Of a stretch of 64,000 nt of DNA, positions 1 through 11,812 are shown piece after piece. This stretch comes from Pseudomonas brassicacearum (lineage in GTDB: Bacteria; Pseudomonadota; Gammaproteobacteria; Pseudomonadales; Pseudomonadaceae), in the NCBI RefSeq assembly GCF_003732225.1, contig NZ_MOBJ01000002.1, positions 1 through 64,000 on the forward strand, written 5' to 3'. How positions within the stretch are numbered: the stretch's first letter is position 1; each line of letters opens with the position of its first letter. A program made the position numbers and the translations under genes. The notes under the pieces were generated by a model. That model searched no databases and had not been told where the DNA came from. It was given only the letters and a program-made list of their open reading frames with translations.

Positions 1-1
1 G

Positions 2-39
2 AAACCCCTATCTGCGACCGCAGGTAGGGGTTTTGTTTT
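2..39 (+). terminator. Rho-independent terminator at left edge
   Basis: Arms at 3-15 and 20-32 (AACCCCTA...TAGGGGTT with one G-U pair, loop GACC) are followed by TTTTGTTTT. No gene end is visible before it, so it closes a unit lying left of the window. In P. aeruginosa the gene before birA is a 5S rRNA, so an rRNA operon is the likely owner; that part is inference. Confidence 0.85.
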
Positions 40-125
40 GCCTGCGAGAAAGTGATTCTTACGATTTCTATGCAACGGCTCGGGGCATGGCTATCATGCG
101 GGCCTCATTGTGAGGCGATACTTGC

Positions 126-1085
126 ATGCTGACGTTGTTAAAGCTTCTGAAGGACGGTCGTTTCCATTCCGGCCAAGCGCTGGGTGCCGCTCTAGGCATT
201 AGTCGTAGCGCTGTATGGAAGCAACTCCAGCACCTCGAGGCGGAGTTGGGTCTTTCTATCCACAAGGTGCGTGGTCGTGGTTATCAGTTGAGTGCGCCGT
301 TGACTCTGCTCAACGCCGTGGAGATCTGTGAGCATTCACCTGCTTGCGGCTGGCCCGTACTAGTCTTTGATTCGATTGATTCCACCAACGCAGAAGCTTT
401 GCGCTCTATAGAGCGCGGAATGGCTGCGCCGTTTCTTGTGCTTGCGGAGCGACAAACTGCTGGTCGCGGTCGACGCGGCCGCAAGTGGGTGAGTCCGTTT
501 GCCGAAAATATCTACTATAGCCTCGTGCTGCGAATCGATGGTGGCATGCGACAGCTTGAAGGGCTTAGCCTGGTCGTCGGTCTGGCGGTGATGCAAACTC
601 TGCGTGATCTGGGTATTGCCGGAGCTGGTTTGAAGTGGCCTAACGATGTCCTGGTTGGTGAGAAGAAAGTCGCCGGGATATTGTTGGAATTGGTCGGGGA
701 TCCCGCTGATGTCTGCCATGTCGTTCTGGGCGTGGGAATCAATGTAAATATGCAGATGGCTGATGAGGTTGATCAGCAATGGACCTCTATGCGTCTCGAA
801 GCAGGTAGGGCGTTTGATCGTAATCTTCTAGTGGCGCGTTTGGGGATTGTTCTCCAGGAGCACCTGCGTCGTCACCAGTCGGAAGGGTTTTCGTCACTTC
901 AGGCAGAGTGGGAGAAAGGACACTTATGGCAGGGGCGCTCGGTTTCACTGATTGCTGGAGTGAACCGAATTGACGGTGAGGTGATAGGGATTGATGGCCA
1001 GGGCGCATTGCGTTTGAACGTGGGTGGCGTAGAAAAAGTGTTTAGTGGTGGTGAGCTAAGTCTGAGGTTGCGCGATGATTCTTGA
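126..1085 (+). CDS. birA: Bifunctional biotin ligase / biotin operon repressor BirA
   Basis: Activates biotin with ATP and attaches it to the biotin carrier protein of acetyl-CoA carboxylase; in family members with the N-terminal helix-turn-helix it also represses biotin synthesis genes. The 319-residue protein has a winged helix at about residues 1-60, the biotinyl-AMP loop GRGRRGRKW at 113-121 and KWPND at 170-174, followed by the small C-terminal domain. Length fits the long, regulator-type BirA. The stop overlaps the coaX start by 11 bases, so the two are translationally coupled. No biotin synthesis genes are nearby. The ATG at 126 is the only good start. Confidence 0.95.
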   Translation: MLTLLKLLKDGRFHSGQALGAALGISRSAVWKQLQHLEAELGLSIHKVRGRGYQLSAPLTLLNAVEICEHSPACGWPVLVFDSIDSTNAEALRSIERGMAAPFLVLAERQTAGRGRRGRKWVSPFAENIYYSLVLRIDGGMRQLEGLSLVVGLAVMQTLRDLGIAGAGLKWPNDVLVGEKKVAGILLELVGDPADVCHVVLGVGINVNMQMADEVDQQWTSMRLEAGRAFDRNLLVARLGIVLQEHLRRHQSEGFSSLQAEWEKGHLWQGRSVSLIAGVNRIDGEVIGIDGQGALRLNVGGVEKVFSGGELSLRLRDDS

Positions 1086-1824
1086 GCTCGACTGCGGGAA
1101 CAGCTTTATTAAATGGCGTGTGCTGCATGCAGATGCGGCGCGTTTGGTTGCCGAGGGAGTTGTCGACTCGGATCAGGCCTTGCTGGACAGTTTGCACGGT
1201 TGTGATCCGCTGAATCTCAAATACTGTCGCCTGGTAAGCGTAAGAACCAATGAAGAGACCGATGCGCTTGTTTCGTTGCTGATTGATGCATTCGGCGTAA
1301 CGGTGTCCTGCGCGGCGCCGGCCCGTGAAATGTCTGGAGTCCGCAACGGTTACGAGGATTATCAGCGACTGGGTCTTGACCGCTGGCTTGCGATGCTTGG
1401 GGCATTTCATCTTGCCTCGGGAGCTTGTCTGGTTCTCGATTTTGGTACTGCGCTTACCGCAGACCTTATTGCGGCAGATGGTGAACACCTGGGAGGGTTC
1501 ATTTGTCCGGGAATGCCCTTGATGCGTAATCAGTTACGCACCCATACCCGGCGGATTCGCTATGACGATCTCGCGGCATCCAGGGCGCTCGAGAGCTTTG
1601 AGCCAGGGCGAAATACGGTGGAGGCCGTCGAGCGTGGCTGTTCATTGATGTTGAGAGGGTTTGTCCTGACGCAGCTGGAGCTGGCGCGCAGCTATTGGGG
1701 GCAGGATTTTTCGGTGTTCCTTACTGGTGGTGATGCAGGCCTGGTTTCCGGAATCGTGCCAGAGGCGCGGGTGGTACCGGATCTCGTATTCGTAGGTTTG
1801 GCCATGGCTTGCCCATTGTCCTGA
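1075..1824 (+). CDS. coaX: Type III pantothenate kinase CoaX
   Basis: Phosphorylates pantothenate, the first step of coenzyme A synthesis; the type III enzyme belongs to the ASKHA fold and needs a monovalent cation. The 249-residue sequence has the N-terminal phosphate loop DCGN (residues 6-9), the catalytic aspartate in GLDRW (D102) and the DFGT motif (122-125). It overlaps birA by 11 bases and is followed after 7 bases by a SPOR-domain gene, the same trio as in P. aeruginosa. Pseudomonads use CoaX in place of CoaA. Confidence 0.94.
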   Translation: MILELDCGNSFIKWRVLHADAARLVAEGVVDSDQALLDSLHGCDPLNLKYCRLVSVRTNEETDALVSLLIDAFGVTVSCAAPAREMSGVRNGYEDYQRLGLDRWLAMLGAFHLASGACLVLDFGTALTADLIAADGEHLGGFICPGMPLMRNQLRTHTRRIRYDDLAASRALESFEPGRNTVEAVERGCSLMLRGFVLTQLELARSYWGQDFSVFLTGGDAGLVSGIVPEARVVPDLVFVGLAMACPLS

Positions 1825-1831
1825 GGTTTTT

Positions 1832-2278
1832 ATGCGTTGGTTGTTTCTGCTGTTGCTGGTCCTCAATGTGTTTTATTACGTTTGGCATCAGCAGGAGGCG
1901 CCCTTGCGTGCGAAGGACGTCACTCCGTTGAGTTTGTATAAAGGTTCGCAGCAGGACATTCGCCTGTTGAGTGAAACGCCTGACGCAGCAGCTGTGCGTG
2001 ACAAGGGTAAATCTGCGCAGGCGGATAACAGTTGTCTTTATTTGGGTGGCTTTGCTCGTCAGGAAACGGCGAAGGCGCTCGAGCAGCGATTGACTGCTCT
2101 CGACATCAAGGTTCAACAGCTATCGGTTTCTCTTCCTGATTCTGTTGGATATTGGATGCGCGTGACCCCGGAAAGCCGGCGTTTGGCTGATGATTCCGTA
2201 TTGCAGAACCTTGCTAAAGAATTCAATGAGTTAAAACATAAAATAATGCCGTGCGAGGGGGTTGCAACTGCTGAATAG
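1832..2278 (+). CDS. Membrane-anchored SPOR-domain protein
   Basis: A 148-residue protein with one N-terminal membrane helix (about residues 2-19), a linker, and a C-terminal SPOR-like domain (about 68-143; LYLGGFARQETA is the typical first strand and helix). SPOR domains bind denuded septal peptidoglycan, so a role at the division site is plausible but not shown. It starts 7 bases after coaX with GAGG ahead of ATG and ends the operon. P. aeruginosa has an uncharacterised homologue in the same place. Confidence 0.8.
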   Translation: MRWLFLLLLVLNVFYYVWHQQEAPLRAKDVTPLSLYKGSQQDIRLLSETPDAAAVRDKGKSAQADNSCLYLGGFARQETAKALEQRLTALDIKVQQLSVSLPDSVGYWMRVTPESRRLADDSVLQNLAKEFNELKHKIMPCEGVATAE

Positions 2279-2290
2279 GTTGCATAGAAT
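2262..2290 (+). promoter_or_regulatory. Candidate sigma-70 promoter before a structured spacer
   Basis: TTGCAA (2262-2267), a 17-base spacer and TAGAAT (2285-2290). It overlaps the end of the SPOR gene and points into the hairpins at 2297-2366. A second promoter for the tRNAs follows at 2380, so this one may make a short separate RNA or simply be a tandem tRNA promoter. Confidence 0.35.
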
Positions 2291-2296
2291 GGCGCC

Positions 2297-2366
2297 CGCT
2301 TCGCAGTGAAGACCTTTAACGGTCAGCAGCGCGAAGCGAGGTCAACGCAGCTAACCTCAGGTTTTT
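2297..2366 (+). other. Two consecutive hairpins, possible small RNA or leader
   Basis: The perfect inverted repeat CGCTTCGC (2297-2304) / GCGAAGCG (2331-2338) encloses an inner stem GACC/GGTC (2311-2314, 2321-2324). GAGGT/ACCTC (2338-2342, 2354-2358) then precedes AGGTTTTT. There is no reading frame. Upstream promoter plus hairpin plus T-run would suit a transcript of about 70 bases, but the last stem is only 5 bp. Confidence 0.25.
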
Positions 2367-2379
2367 AATGAGAAAATGC

Positions 2380-2407
2380 TTGACAGAAGGCTGGCATGAT
2401 GTAGAAT
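2380..2407 (+). promoter_or_regulatory. Strong promoter of the tRNA-tufB operon
   Basis: TTGACA (2380-2385), a 16-base spacer and TAGAAT (2402-2407), followed by the GC-rich stretch GCCGGC before the first tRNA. A GC-rich discriminator is typical of stable-RNA promoters under stringent (ppGpp) control. Transcription would start about 7-10 bases before tRNA-Tyr. Confidence 0.85.
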
Positions 2408-2420
2408 GCCGGCTCGCTTA

Positions 2421-2505
<85 letters not shown>

Positions 2506-2530
2506 TTTTTAGCGTGAGCTGCAAGCTTAC

Positions 2531-2604
<74 letters not shown>

Positions 2605-2630
2605 AGTTTGCAGGTTGTGCAAAGTGTTTC

Positions 2631-2706
2631 GCTCTTGTAGCTCAGTTGGTAGAGCACACCCTTGGTAAGGGTGAGGTCAGCGGTTCAAATCCGCTCAAGA
2701 GCTCCA
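2631..2706 (+). tRNA. tRNA-Thr(GGT)
   Basis: Acceptor arms GCTCTTG (2631-2637) and CAAGAGC, discriminator T, encoded CCA at 2704-2706. The anticodon loop TTGGTAA gives GGT. 76 bases. A long reading frame that would start inside this tRNA is an artefact of the in-frame extension of tufB. Confidence 0.97.
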
Positions 2707-2710
2707 TATA

Positions 2711-2744
2711 ACAAGGCAGATATGAAAATATCTGCCTTTGTTTT
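2711..2744 (+). terminator. Terminator-like hairpin between tRNA-Thr and tufB
   Basis: A perfect 9-bp stem GGCAGATAT (2715-2723) / ATATCTGCC (2728-2736) with a GAAA loop, extended by ACAA/TTGT pairing, and followed by TTTGTTTT. It lies 5 bases after tRNA-Thr and 47 bases before tufB, so it could end most tRNA transcripts and let a fraction continue into tufB. Confidence 0.75.
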
Positions 2745-2790
2745 AATGGCTGGTGTGACTTGCTTAATTCTTCTCCTGGGGGTGATTTCG

Positions 2791-3984
2791 ATGGCTAAGG
2801 AAAAGTTCGAACGTAATAAGCCGCACGTCAACGTAGGCACCATTGGTCACGTCGACCACGGTAAGACTACCCTGACTGCTGCGCTGACCCGTGTCTGCTC
2901 CGAGGTTTTCGGTTCGGCCAAGGTTGACTTCGACAAGATCGATAGCGCCCCAGAAGAAAAAGCTCGTGGTATCACCATCAATACCGCTCACGTTGAGTAC
3001 GATTCGGCTGCGCGTCACTACGCACACGTTGACTGTCCAGGTCACGCCGACTACGTAAAAAACATGATCACCGGTGCTGCTCAGATGGATGGCGCTATCC
3101 TGGTTTGCTCGGCCGCTGATGGTCCGATGCCGCAAACCCGTGAGCACATCCTGCTGTCCCGTCAGGTAGGCGTTCCGTACATCGTTGTCTTCCTGAACAA
3201 GGCTGACATGGTTGACGATGCTGAGCTGCTGGAGCTGGTTGAGATGGAAGTGCGCGATCTGTTGAGCGCTTACGATTTCCCAGGTGATGACACTCCAATC
3301 ATCATCGGTTCGGCTCTGATGGCTCTGAACGGTCAAGACGACAACGAGATGGGTACTACTGCCGTCAAGAAGTTGGTTGAGACTCTGGATAGCTACATTC
3401 CGCAACCAGAGCGTGCTATTGACAAGCCGTTCCTGATGCCGATCGAAGACGTATTCTCGATCTCTGGTCGCGGTACTGTTGTAACTGGTCGCGTTGAGCG
3501 TGGCATTGTCCGCATTCAGGAAGAAGTTGAGATTGTTGGTCTTCGTGACACTGTCAAAACTACTTGTACTGGTGTTGAAATGTTCCGCAAGCTGCTCGAC
3601 GAAGGTCGTGCTGGCGAGAACTGCGGTGTGCTTCTGCGTGGCACCAAGCGTGATGACGTCGAGCGTGGTCAGGTTCTGGTTAAGCCGGGGACCGTTAAGC
3701 CACACACCAAGTTCACTGCAGAAGTTTACGTTCTGAGCAAGGAAGAAGGCGGTCGTCATACTCCGTTCTTCAAAGGCTACCGTCCACAGTTCTACTTCCG
3801 TACTACTGATGTGACTGGTAACTGCGAGCTGCCGGAAGGCGTTGAAATGGTGATGCCAGGTGACAACATTCAGATGACTGTCACTCTGATCAAAACCATC
3901 GCGATGGAAGATGGCTTGCGTTTCGCTATCCGTGAAGGCGGTCGTACCGTCGGCGCTGGTGTCGTAGCCAAAGTCATCGAGTAA
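2791..3984 (+). CDS. tufB: Elongation factor Tu, first copy (TufB)
   Basis: GTPase that delivers aminoacyl-tRNA to the ribosome. The 397-residue protein has the P-loop GHVDHGKT (19-26), switch [14 protein letters not shown] and SAL motifs, then the two beta-barrel domains. The ATG at 2791, giving [10 protein letters not shown], is chosen over upstream in-frame starts because it matches all family members. It follows the tRNA-Tyr-Gly-Thr cluster. It differs from the second copy at 19358 at about 26 positions, which is a lot for Tu duplicates. Confidence 0.98.
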   Translation: MAKEKFERNKPHVNVGTIGHVDHGKTTLTAALTRVCSEVFGSAKVDFDKIDSAPEEKARGITINTAHVEYDSAARHYAHVDCPGHADYVKNMITGAAQMDGAILVCSAADGPMPQTREHILLSRQVGVPYIVVFLNKADMVDDAELLELVEMEVRDLLSAYDFPGDDTPIIIGSALMALNGQDDNEMGTTAVKKLVETLDSYIPQPERAIDKPFLMPIEDVFSISGRGTVVTGRVERGIVRIQEEVEIVGLRDTVKTTCTGVEMFRKLLDEGRAGENCGVLLRGTKRDDVERGQVLVKPGTVKPHTKFTAEVYVLSKEEGGRHTPFFKGYRPQFYFRTTDVTGNCELPEGVEMVMPGDNIQMTVTLIKTIAMEDGLRFAIREGGRTVGAGVVAKVIE

Positions 3985-3988
3985 GTTG

Positions 3989-4017
3989 TTGTAATGTCTT
4001 TTTTAGGCCGGCATAAT
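3989..4017 (+). promoter_or_regulatory. Candidate promoter of tRNA-Trp-secE-nusG inside the tufB terminator
   Basis: TTGTAA (3989-3994), a 17-base spacer and CATAAT (4012-4017). The -10 lies in the loop of the hairpin that ends tufB. The predicted start, near 4024, would leave only about 14 bases before tRNA-Trp. The -35 is weak; read-through from tufB is the alternative source of the transcript. Confidence 0.4.
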
Positions 4018-4037
4018 GGTCGGCCTAATTTTGTTTT
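4003..4037 (+). terminator. Terminator of tufB abutting tRNA-Trp
   Basis: TTAGGCCG (4003-4010) pairs with CGGCCTAA (4021-4028), loop GCATAATGGT, followed by TTTTGTTTT ending at 4037. The next base is the first base of tRNA-Trp. Confidence 0.85.
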
Positions 4038-4113
4038 AGGTCAGTAGCTCAATTGGCAGAGCGACGGTCTCCAAAACCGTAGGTTGGGGGTTCGATTCCC
4101 TCCTGACCTGCCA
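4038..4113 (+). tRNA. tRNA-Trp(CCA)
   Basis: Acceptor arms AGGTCAG (4038-4044) and CTGACCT (4103-4109), discriminator G, encoded CCA at 4111-4113. The anticodon loop CTCCAAA gives CCA. 76 bases. It is followed 45 bases later by secE, as in most gammaproteobacteria. Confidence 0.97.
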
Positions 4114-4158
4114 GATTCACTTGGTGTGTCTGGCTTTCTTTTCACAGGATCTTCATAG

Positions 4159-4527
4159 ATGACTCCTAAAGCTGAAGCTCAAGGCTCTCGCTTCGATCTG
4201 CTCAAGTGGCTTGTAGTAGTCGCCTTGGTGGTTGTTGGCGTTGTCGGCAATCAGTACTACCATGCTGTGCCGATCCTGTACCGTGTACTCGCTTTGCTTG
4301 TTATTGCTGCTGTAGCTGCCTTTGTAGGCCTGCAGACTGTCAAGGGCAAGTCTTTCTTTGTACTGGTTAAGGAAGCTCGCACCGAGATTCGTAAAGTCGT
4401 GTGGCCAACTCGCCAAGAAACCACGCAGACCACCCTGATTGTGGTGGCTGTTGTTCTGGTTATGGCGTTGCTGTTGTGGGGGCTTGATTCCCTGCTCGGC
4501 TGGCTTGTTTCCTTGATTGTTGGCTAA
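4159..4527 (+). CDS. secE: Protein translocase subunit SecE
   Basis: Essential inner-membrane subunit that clamps SecY in the Sec channel. The 122-residue protein shows three hydrophobic helices (about 16-36, 41-62 and 93-121), with the conserved amphipathic segment EIRKVVWPTRQE before the last, which is the hallmark of the family. The three-helix form is the long version known from E. coli. It is followed by nusG after 9 bases. Its partner secY lies 25 kb away at 29920. Confidence 0.96.
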   Translation: MTPKAEAQGSRFDLLKWLVVVALVVVGVVGNQYYHAVPILYRVLALLVIAAVAAFVGLQTVKGKSFFVLVKEARTEIRKVVWPTRQETTQTTLIVVAVVLVMALLLWGLDSLLGWLVSLIVG

Positions 4528-4536
4528 GGGTGTCCC

Positions 4537-5070
4537 GTGGCTAAGCGTTGGTACGTTGTGCATGCTTACTCGGGTTACGAGAAGCATGTCATGCGCTCGT
4601 TGGTAGAGCGCGTAAAGCTGGCTGGCATGGAAGATGGCTTCGGCGAAATTCTGGTTCCCACTGAAGAAGTGGTTGAAATGCGTAATGGCCAGAAGCGCAA
4701 AAGCGAACGTAAGTTCTTCCCTGGTTATGTGCTGGTCCAGATGGATATGAACGAGGGGACTTGGCACTTGGTCAAGGACACTCCTCGGGTGATGGGCTTC
4801 ATCGGCGGTACTGCTGATAAGCCGGCACCAATCACTGATAAAGAGGCAGAAGCAATTCTGCGTCGTGTTGCTGATGGTAGCGACAAACCGAAGCCTAAGA
4901 CTCTGTTCGAGCCGGGTGAAGTGGTTCGTGTCACCGATGGTCCGTTCGCCGATTTTAATGGCACGGTCGAAGAAGTTAACTACGAAAAGAGCCGGATTCA
5001 AGTCGCTGTGCTCATTTTCGGTCGCTCTACTCCGGTAGAGCTAGAGTTCAGCCAGGTCGAAAAGGTCTAG
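4537..5070 (+). CDS. nusG: Transcription termination/antitermination factor NusG
   Basis: Binds the RNA polymerase clamp, raises elongation rate, and links polymerase to Rho or to ribosomal protein S10. 177 residues: NGN domain (about 1-115) with [13 protein letters not shown] at the start, and a C-terminal KOW domain (about 125-177; [17 protein letters not shown]). Start codon is GTG at 4537, 9 bases after secE. A terminator follows directly. Confidence 0.97.
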   Translation: MAKRWYVVHAYSGYEKHVMRSLVERVKLAGMEDGFGEILVPTEEVVEMRNGQKRKSERKFFPGYVLVQMDMNEGTWHLVKDTPRVMGFIGGTADKPAPITDKEAEAILRRVADGSDKPKPKTLFEPGEVVRVTDGPFADFNGTVEEVNYEKSRIQVAVLIFGRSTPVELEFSQVEKV

Positions 5071-5085
5071 CCGAACAAGCATCCC

Positions 5086-5115
5086 AACCCCGCAGCCCTA
5101 GGCTGTGGGGTTTTG
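5086..5115 (+). terminator. Terminator of the secE-nusG unit
   Basis: ACCCCGCAGCC and GGCTGTGGGGT pair around a short loop centred near 5099 and are followed by TTTTGT. It separates nusG from rplK. No clear promoter was recognised in the 70 bases left before rplK. Confidence 0.85.
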
Positions 5116-5187
5116 TCGTCACTGGGATAAACGCGCAAGTAACCGGGGAGCCTCTCGAGGCGTTCGAACCCGTAATTGGAGTGCCTC

Positions 5188-5619
5188 ATGGCCAAGAAGA
5201 TTACCGCTTACATCAAGCTGCAAGTGAAGGCCGCTCAGGCTAACCCAAGCCCACCTGTTGGTCCTGCTCTGGGTCAGCACGGCGTGAACATCATGGAATT
5301 CTGCAAGGCTTTCAACGCCCGTACTCAGGGTATTGAACCAGGTCTGCCGACTCCAGTGATCATCACTGTCTACAGCGACCGTAGCTTCACTTTCGAAACT
5401 AAAAGCACCCCGGCTTCGGTTCTGCTGAAGAAGGCTGCTGGTTTGACTAGCGGTTCCGCTCGTCCAAACACCGTTAAGGTTGGCACTGTAACTCGTGCTC
5501 AGCTGGAAGAAATCGCGAAAACCAAAAACGCGGATCTGACTGCAGCTGATATGGAAGCAGCCGTGCGTACTATCGCCGGTTCTGCTCGTAGCATGGGCCT
5601 TAACGTGGAGGGTGTGTAA
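5188..5619 (+). CDS. rplK: 50S ribosomal protein L11
   Basis: Binds the GTPase-associated region of 23S rRNA with L10, and is needed for RelA activation on stalled ribosomes. 143 residues, the family length, starting [12 protein letters not shown] at the ATG at 5188; an in-frame TTG 12 bases upstream is ignored. The N-terminal proline-rich segment ([13 protein letters not shown]) that binds thiostrepton-type drugs is intact. The stop shares one base with the rplA start (TAATG). Confidence 0.97.
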   Translation: MAKKITAYIKLQVKAAQANPSPPVGPALGQHGVNIMEFCKAFNARTQGIEPGLPTPVIITVYSDRSFTFETKSTPASVLLKKAAGLTSGSARPNTVKVGTVTRAQLEEIAKTKNADLTAADMEAAVRTIAGSARSMGLNVEGV

Positions 5620-6314
5620 TGGCTAAGCTGACCAAGCGCCAAAAGGCTATCGCCGGCAAAATCGAAGCAGGCAAGGCCTACAATTTTGTAGACGCCGCTG
5701 CTCTGCTGGCTGAGCTGTCGACTGTCAAGTTCAGCGAGTCGTTCGACGTTGCTGTGAACCTGGGTGTTGACCCGCGTAAATCTGACCAGGTTGTTCGTAG
5801 CGCTACTGTGCTGCCACACGGCACTGGCAAGACCGTTCGCGTTGCTGTGTTCACCCAAGGTCCAGCAGCTGAAGCTGCTCTGGCCGCCGGCGCTGATCGC
5901 GTAGGCATGGACGACCTGGCTGCCGAAATGAAAGGCGGCGACCTGAACTATGACGTAGTTATTGCTTCCCCGGATGCAATGCGCGTTGTAGGTCAGTTGG
6001 GTCAGATCCTCGGCCCACGTGGCCTGATGCCTAACCCTAAAGTCGGCACCGTAACTCCAGACGTAGCTACCGCGGTTAAAAACGCAAAAGCTGGTCAGGT
6101 TCGTTATCGCACCGACAAAAACGGCATTATCCACACCTCCGTTGGCAAAGTCGGCTTCGATGCCGTCAAGCTGAAGGAAAACGTTGAAGCCCTGATCGCT
6201 GATCTGAAGCGTATCAAGCCAGCTTCCTCGAAAGGTATCTACGTCAAGCGCGTTACCCTGAGCACCACTATGGGCCCAGGTCTGGTCATCGACCAGGGTT
6301 CGCTCGACGCATAA
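5619..6314 (+). CDS. rplA: 50S ribosomal protein L1
   Basis: Forms the mobile L1 stalk at the E site and, in E. coli, represses its own operon by binding the rplK leader. 231 residues with the family features [11 protein letters not shown] and [13 protein letters not shown]. Translationally coupled to rplK through a 1-base overlap. The following 198-base spacer is a regulatory leader for rplJ. Confidence 0.97.
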   Translation: MAKLTKRQKAIAGKIEAGKAYNFVDAAALLAELSTVKFSESFDVAVNLGVDPRKSDQVVRSATVLPHGTGKTVRVAVFTQGPAAEAALAAGADRVGMDDLAAEMKGGDLNYDVVIASPDAMRVVGQLGQILGPRGLMPNPKVGTVTPDVATAVKNAKAGQVRYRTDKNGIIHTSVGKVGFDAVKLKENVEALIADLKRIKPASSKGIYVKRVTLSTTMGPGLVIDQGSLDA

Positions 6315-6512
6315 GACACAAATTGGCGCGAGCGATCGCGTCAATTGAAAGATTGGGGTCCCTGCCTGGCGGGGGCTATCCAAGACCGTAGGCGACGCAA
6401 GTCTTAAACCTCAAGCCTACGCAGATGGTGCTCCCGGTTCCTTACCGAATCAGACACCAAAACGACATCCGGCTTCGGCTGGATGAAACGGTAACAAGCA
6501 GGAGTTAAACCC
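6315..6512 (+). promoter_or_regulatory. rplJ 5' leader, L10-type autoregulatory RNA
   Basis: A 198-base gene-free spacer before rplJ. It opens with an 11-bp hairpin (6321-6331 / 6336-6346, GCGA loop, one G-U pair, no T-run) followed by a long structured stretch. Ribosomal protein L10 with L7/L12 binds such a leader in many bacteria to repress translation. The position supports the same role; the L10 binding fold itself was not modelled. Confidence 0.6.
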
Positions 6513-7013
6513 GTGGCAATTAAACTCGAAGACAAGAAGGCCATCGTCGCTGAAGTCAACGAGGCTGCCAAAGCTGCTCTGTCCGCTGTCGTGGCTGATG
6601 CCCGTGGCGTAACAGTAGGCGCTATGACCGGACTCCGTAAAGAGGCTCGTGAAGCTGGCGTTTACGTACGTGTTGTACGTAACACCTTGCTCAAGCGCGC
6701 TGTTGCTGACACTGAATACAGTGTTCTCAACGACGTGTTCACTGGCCCGACCTTGATCGCGTTCTCCAACCAACATCCTGGCGCTGCTGCCCGTTTGTTC
6801 AAGGAATTCGCCAAAGGTCAGGATAAGTTCGAGATCAAGGCAGCTGCGTTCGAGGGCAAGTTCCTCGCAGCTAATCAGATCGACGTACTGGCAACTCTGC
6901 CGACCCGTGACGAAGCAATTTCCCAGCTGATGAGCGTGATTCAAGGCGCTACCAGCAAATTGGCTCGTACTCTGGCGGCTATTCGCGACCAAAAAGAAGC
7001 TGTTGCAGCCTAA
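6513..7013 (+). CDS. rplJ: 50S ribosomal protein L10
   Basis: Base of the ribosomal stalk; its C-terminal helix carries L7/L12 dimers and its N-terminal part binds 23S rRNA beside L11. 166 residues. Start GTG at 6513 after the ribosome site [20 protein letters not shown] is the normal N-terminus. The C-terminal helix (about 135-166) is Ala/Lys-rich as expected. Confidence 0.97.
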   Translation: MAIKLEDKKAIVAEVNEAAKAALSAVVADARGVTVGAMTGLRKEAREAGVYVRVVRNTLLKRAVADTEYSVLNDVFTGPTLIAFSNQHPGAAARLFKEFAKGQDKFEIKAAAFEGKFLAANQIDVLATLPTRDEAISQLMSVIQGATSKLARTLAAIRDQKEAVAA

Positions 7014-7090
7014 GGCTGAGCACTTCCTTTCGCGCTTTTTTGTTTATTTCGATGGTCGCGTAGGCCGTCCCCAAATCAGGAATTAGAGTC

Positions 7091-7456
7091 ATGTCTATCT
7101 CTCAAGACGATATCCTCAACGCCGTAGCTGAAATGTCGGTTATCCAGGTTGTTGAGCTGATCAAAGCTTTCGAAGAAAAATTCGGCGTTACCGCTGCTGC
7201 TGCTTCGGCTGGTCCAGCTGTTGCTGCTGCCGTTGCTGAAGAGCAAACCGAATTCAACGTCATGCTGACCGAAGCTGGCGAGAAGAAAGTTAACGTGATC
7301 AAGGCTGTACGTGAACTGACCGGTCTGGGCCTGAAAGAAGCCAAGGCTGTAGTTGACGGCGCTCCTGCCATGGTTCTGGAAGCTGTTGCCAAAGACGCAG
7401 CTGACAAAGCCAAAGCAGTTCTGGAAGAAGCAGGCGCTAAAGTCGAGCTGAAGTAA
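7091..7456 (+). CDS. rplL: 50S ribosomal protein L7/L12
   Basis: Multicopy stalk protein that recruits translation GTPases. 121 residues: N-terminal dimerisation helices (about 1-32), an alanine-rich hinge (about 36-52), and the C-terminal factor-binding domain with [20 protein letters not shown]. It lies 77 bases after rplJ and ahead of the rplL-rpoB attenuator, which lets it be made in excess over polymerase subunits. Confidence 0.97.
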   Translation: MSISQDDILNAVAEMSVIQVVELIKAFEEKFGVTAAAASAGPAVAAAVAEEQTEFNVMLTEAGEKKVNVIKAVRELTGLGLKEAKAVVDGAPAMVLEAVAKDAADKAKAVLEEAGAKVELK

Positions 7457-7675
7457 GCTTCGACTTTGCGTCTCCAGCCCGAGCGTTAAGCGAAAGGCTG
7501 ATGGCTGGTGGCTCTTGCCACCGGCCTTTTTCCGTTATTGGCAGCCGACTGGGTCGGTGCCGATAACGAGCTGTACCACCCGATGCGGTGGCGCAAACCA
7601 TGGGGTTTGCACGATTTTCTGGCTGCTCCCGTCGGGAGGGGCCAAACAAGCAGGTGACCAAGCTGGGGAACGCTG
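7457..7675 (+). promoter_or_regulatory. rplL-rpoB spacer with attenuator hairpins
   Basis: Gene-free spacer of 219 bases. A terminator-like hairpin lies at 7503-7532 (GGTGGC/GCCACC core, TCTT loop, then TTTTTT). Two further stems follow: CCACC/GGTGG (7576-7580, 7587-7591) and GCAAACC/GGTTTGC (7593-7599, 7604-7610). In E. coli the equivalent spacer holds a partial terminator that lowers rpoBC transcription relative to rplJL, and an RNase III site; the same use is inferred here. Confidence 0.65.
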
Positions 7676-11749
<4,074 letters not shown>

Positions 11750-11763
11750 CACGTGACGCGAAT

Positions 11764-11790
11764 GAGAGCGGGGCAGGATTGCCCGCTCTC
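11764..11790 (+). other. Hairpin between rpoB and rpoC
   Basis: A perfect 9-bp stem GAGAGCGGG (11764-11772) / CCCGCTCTC (11782-11790), loop GCAGGATTG, in the 63-base spacer. No T-run follows; the rpoC ribosome site AGGAGG lies 10 bases on. It may be an RNA-processing or stability element. Confidence 0.6.
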
Positions 11791-11812
11791 TGCTCCGCCA
11801 GGAGGAAAGGCC

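Noticed and set aside
2764..3759. A 331-codon - strand frame opposite tufB, and its twin opposite tufA
   Set aside because: The two match because the sense genes match; no start context. Antisense shadow.
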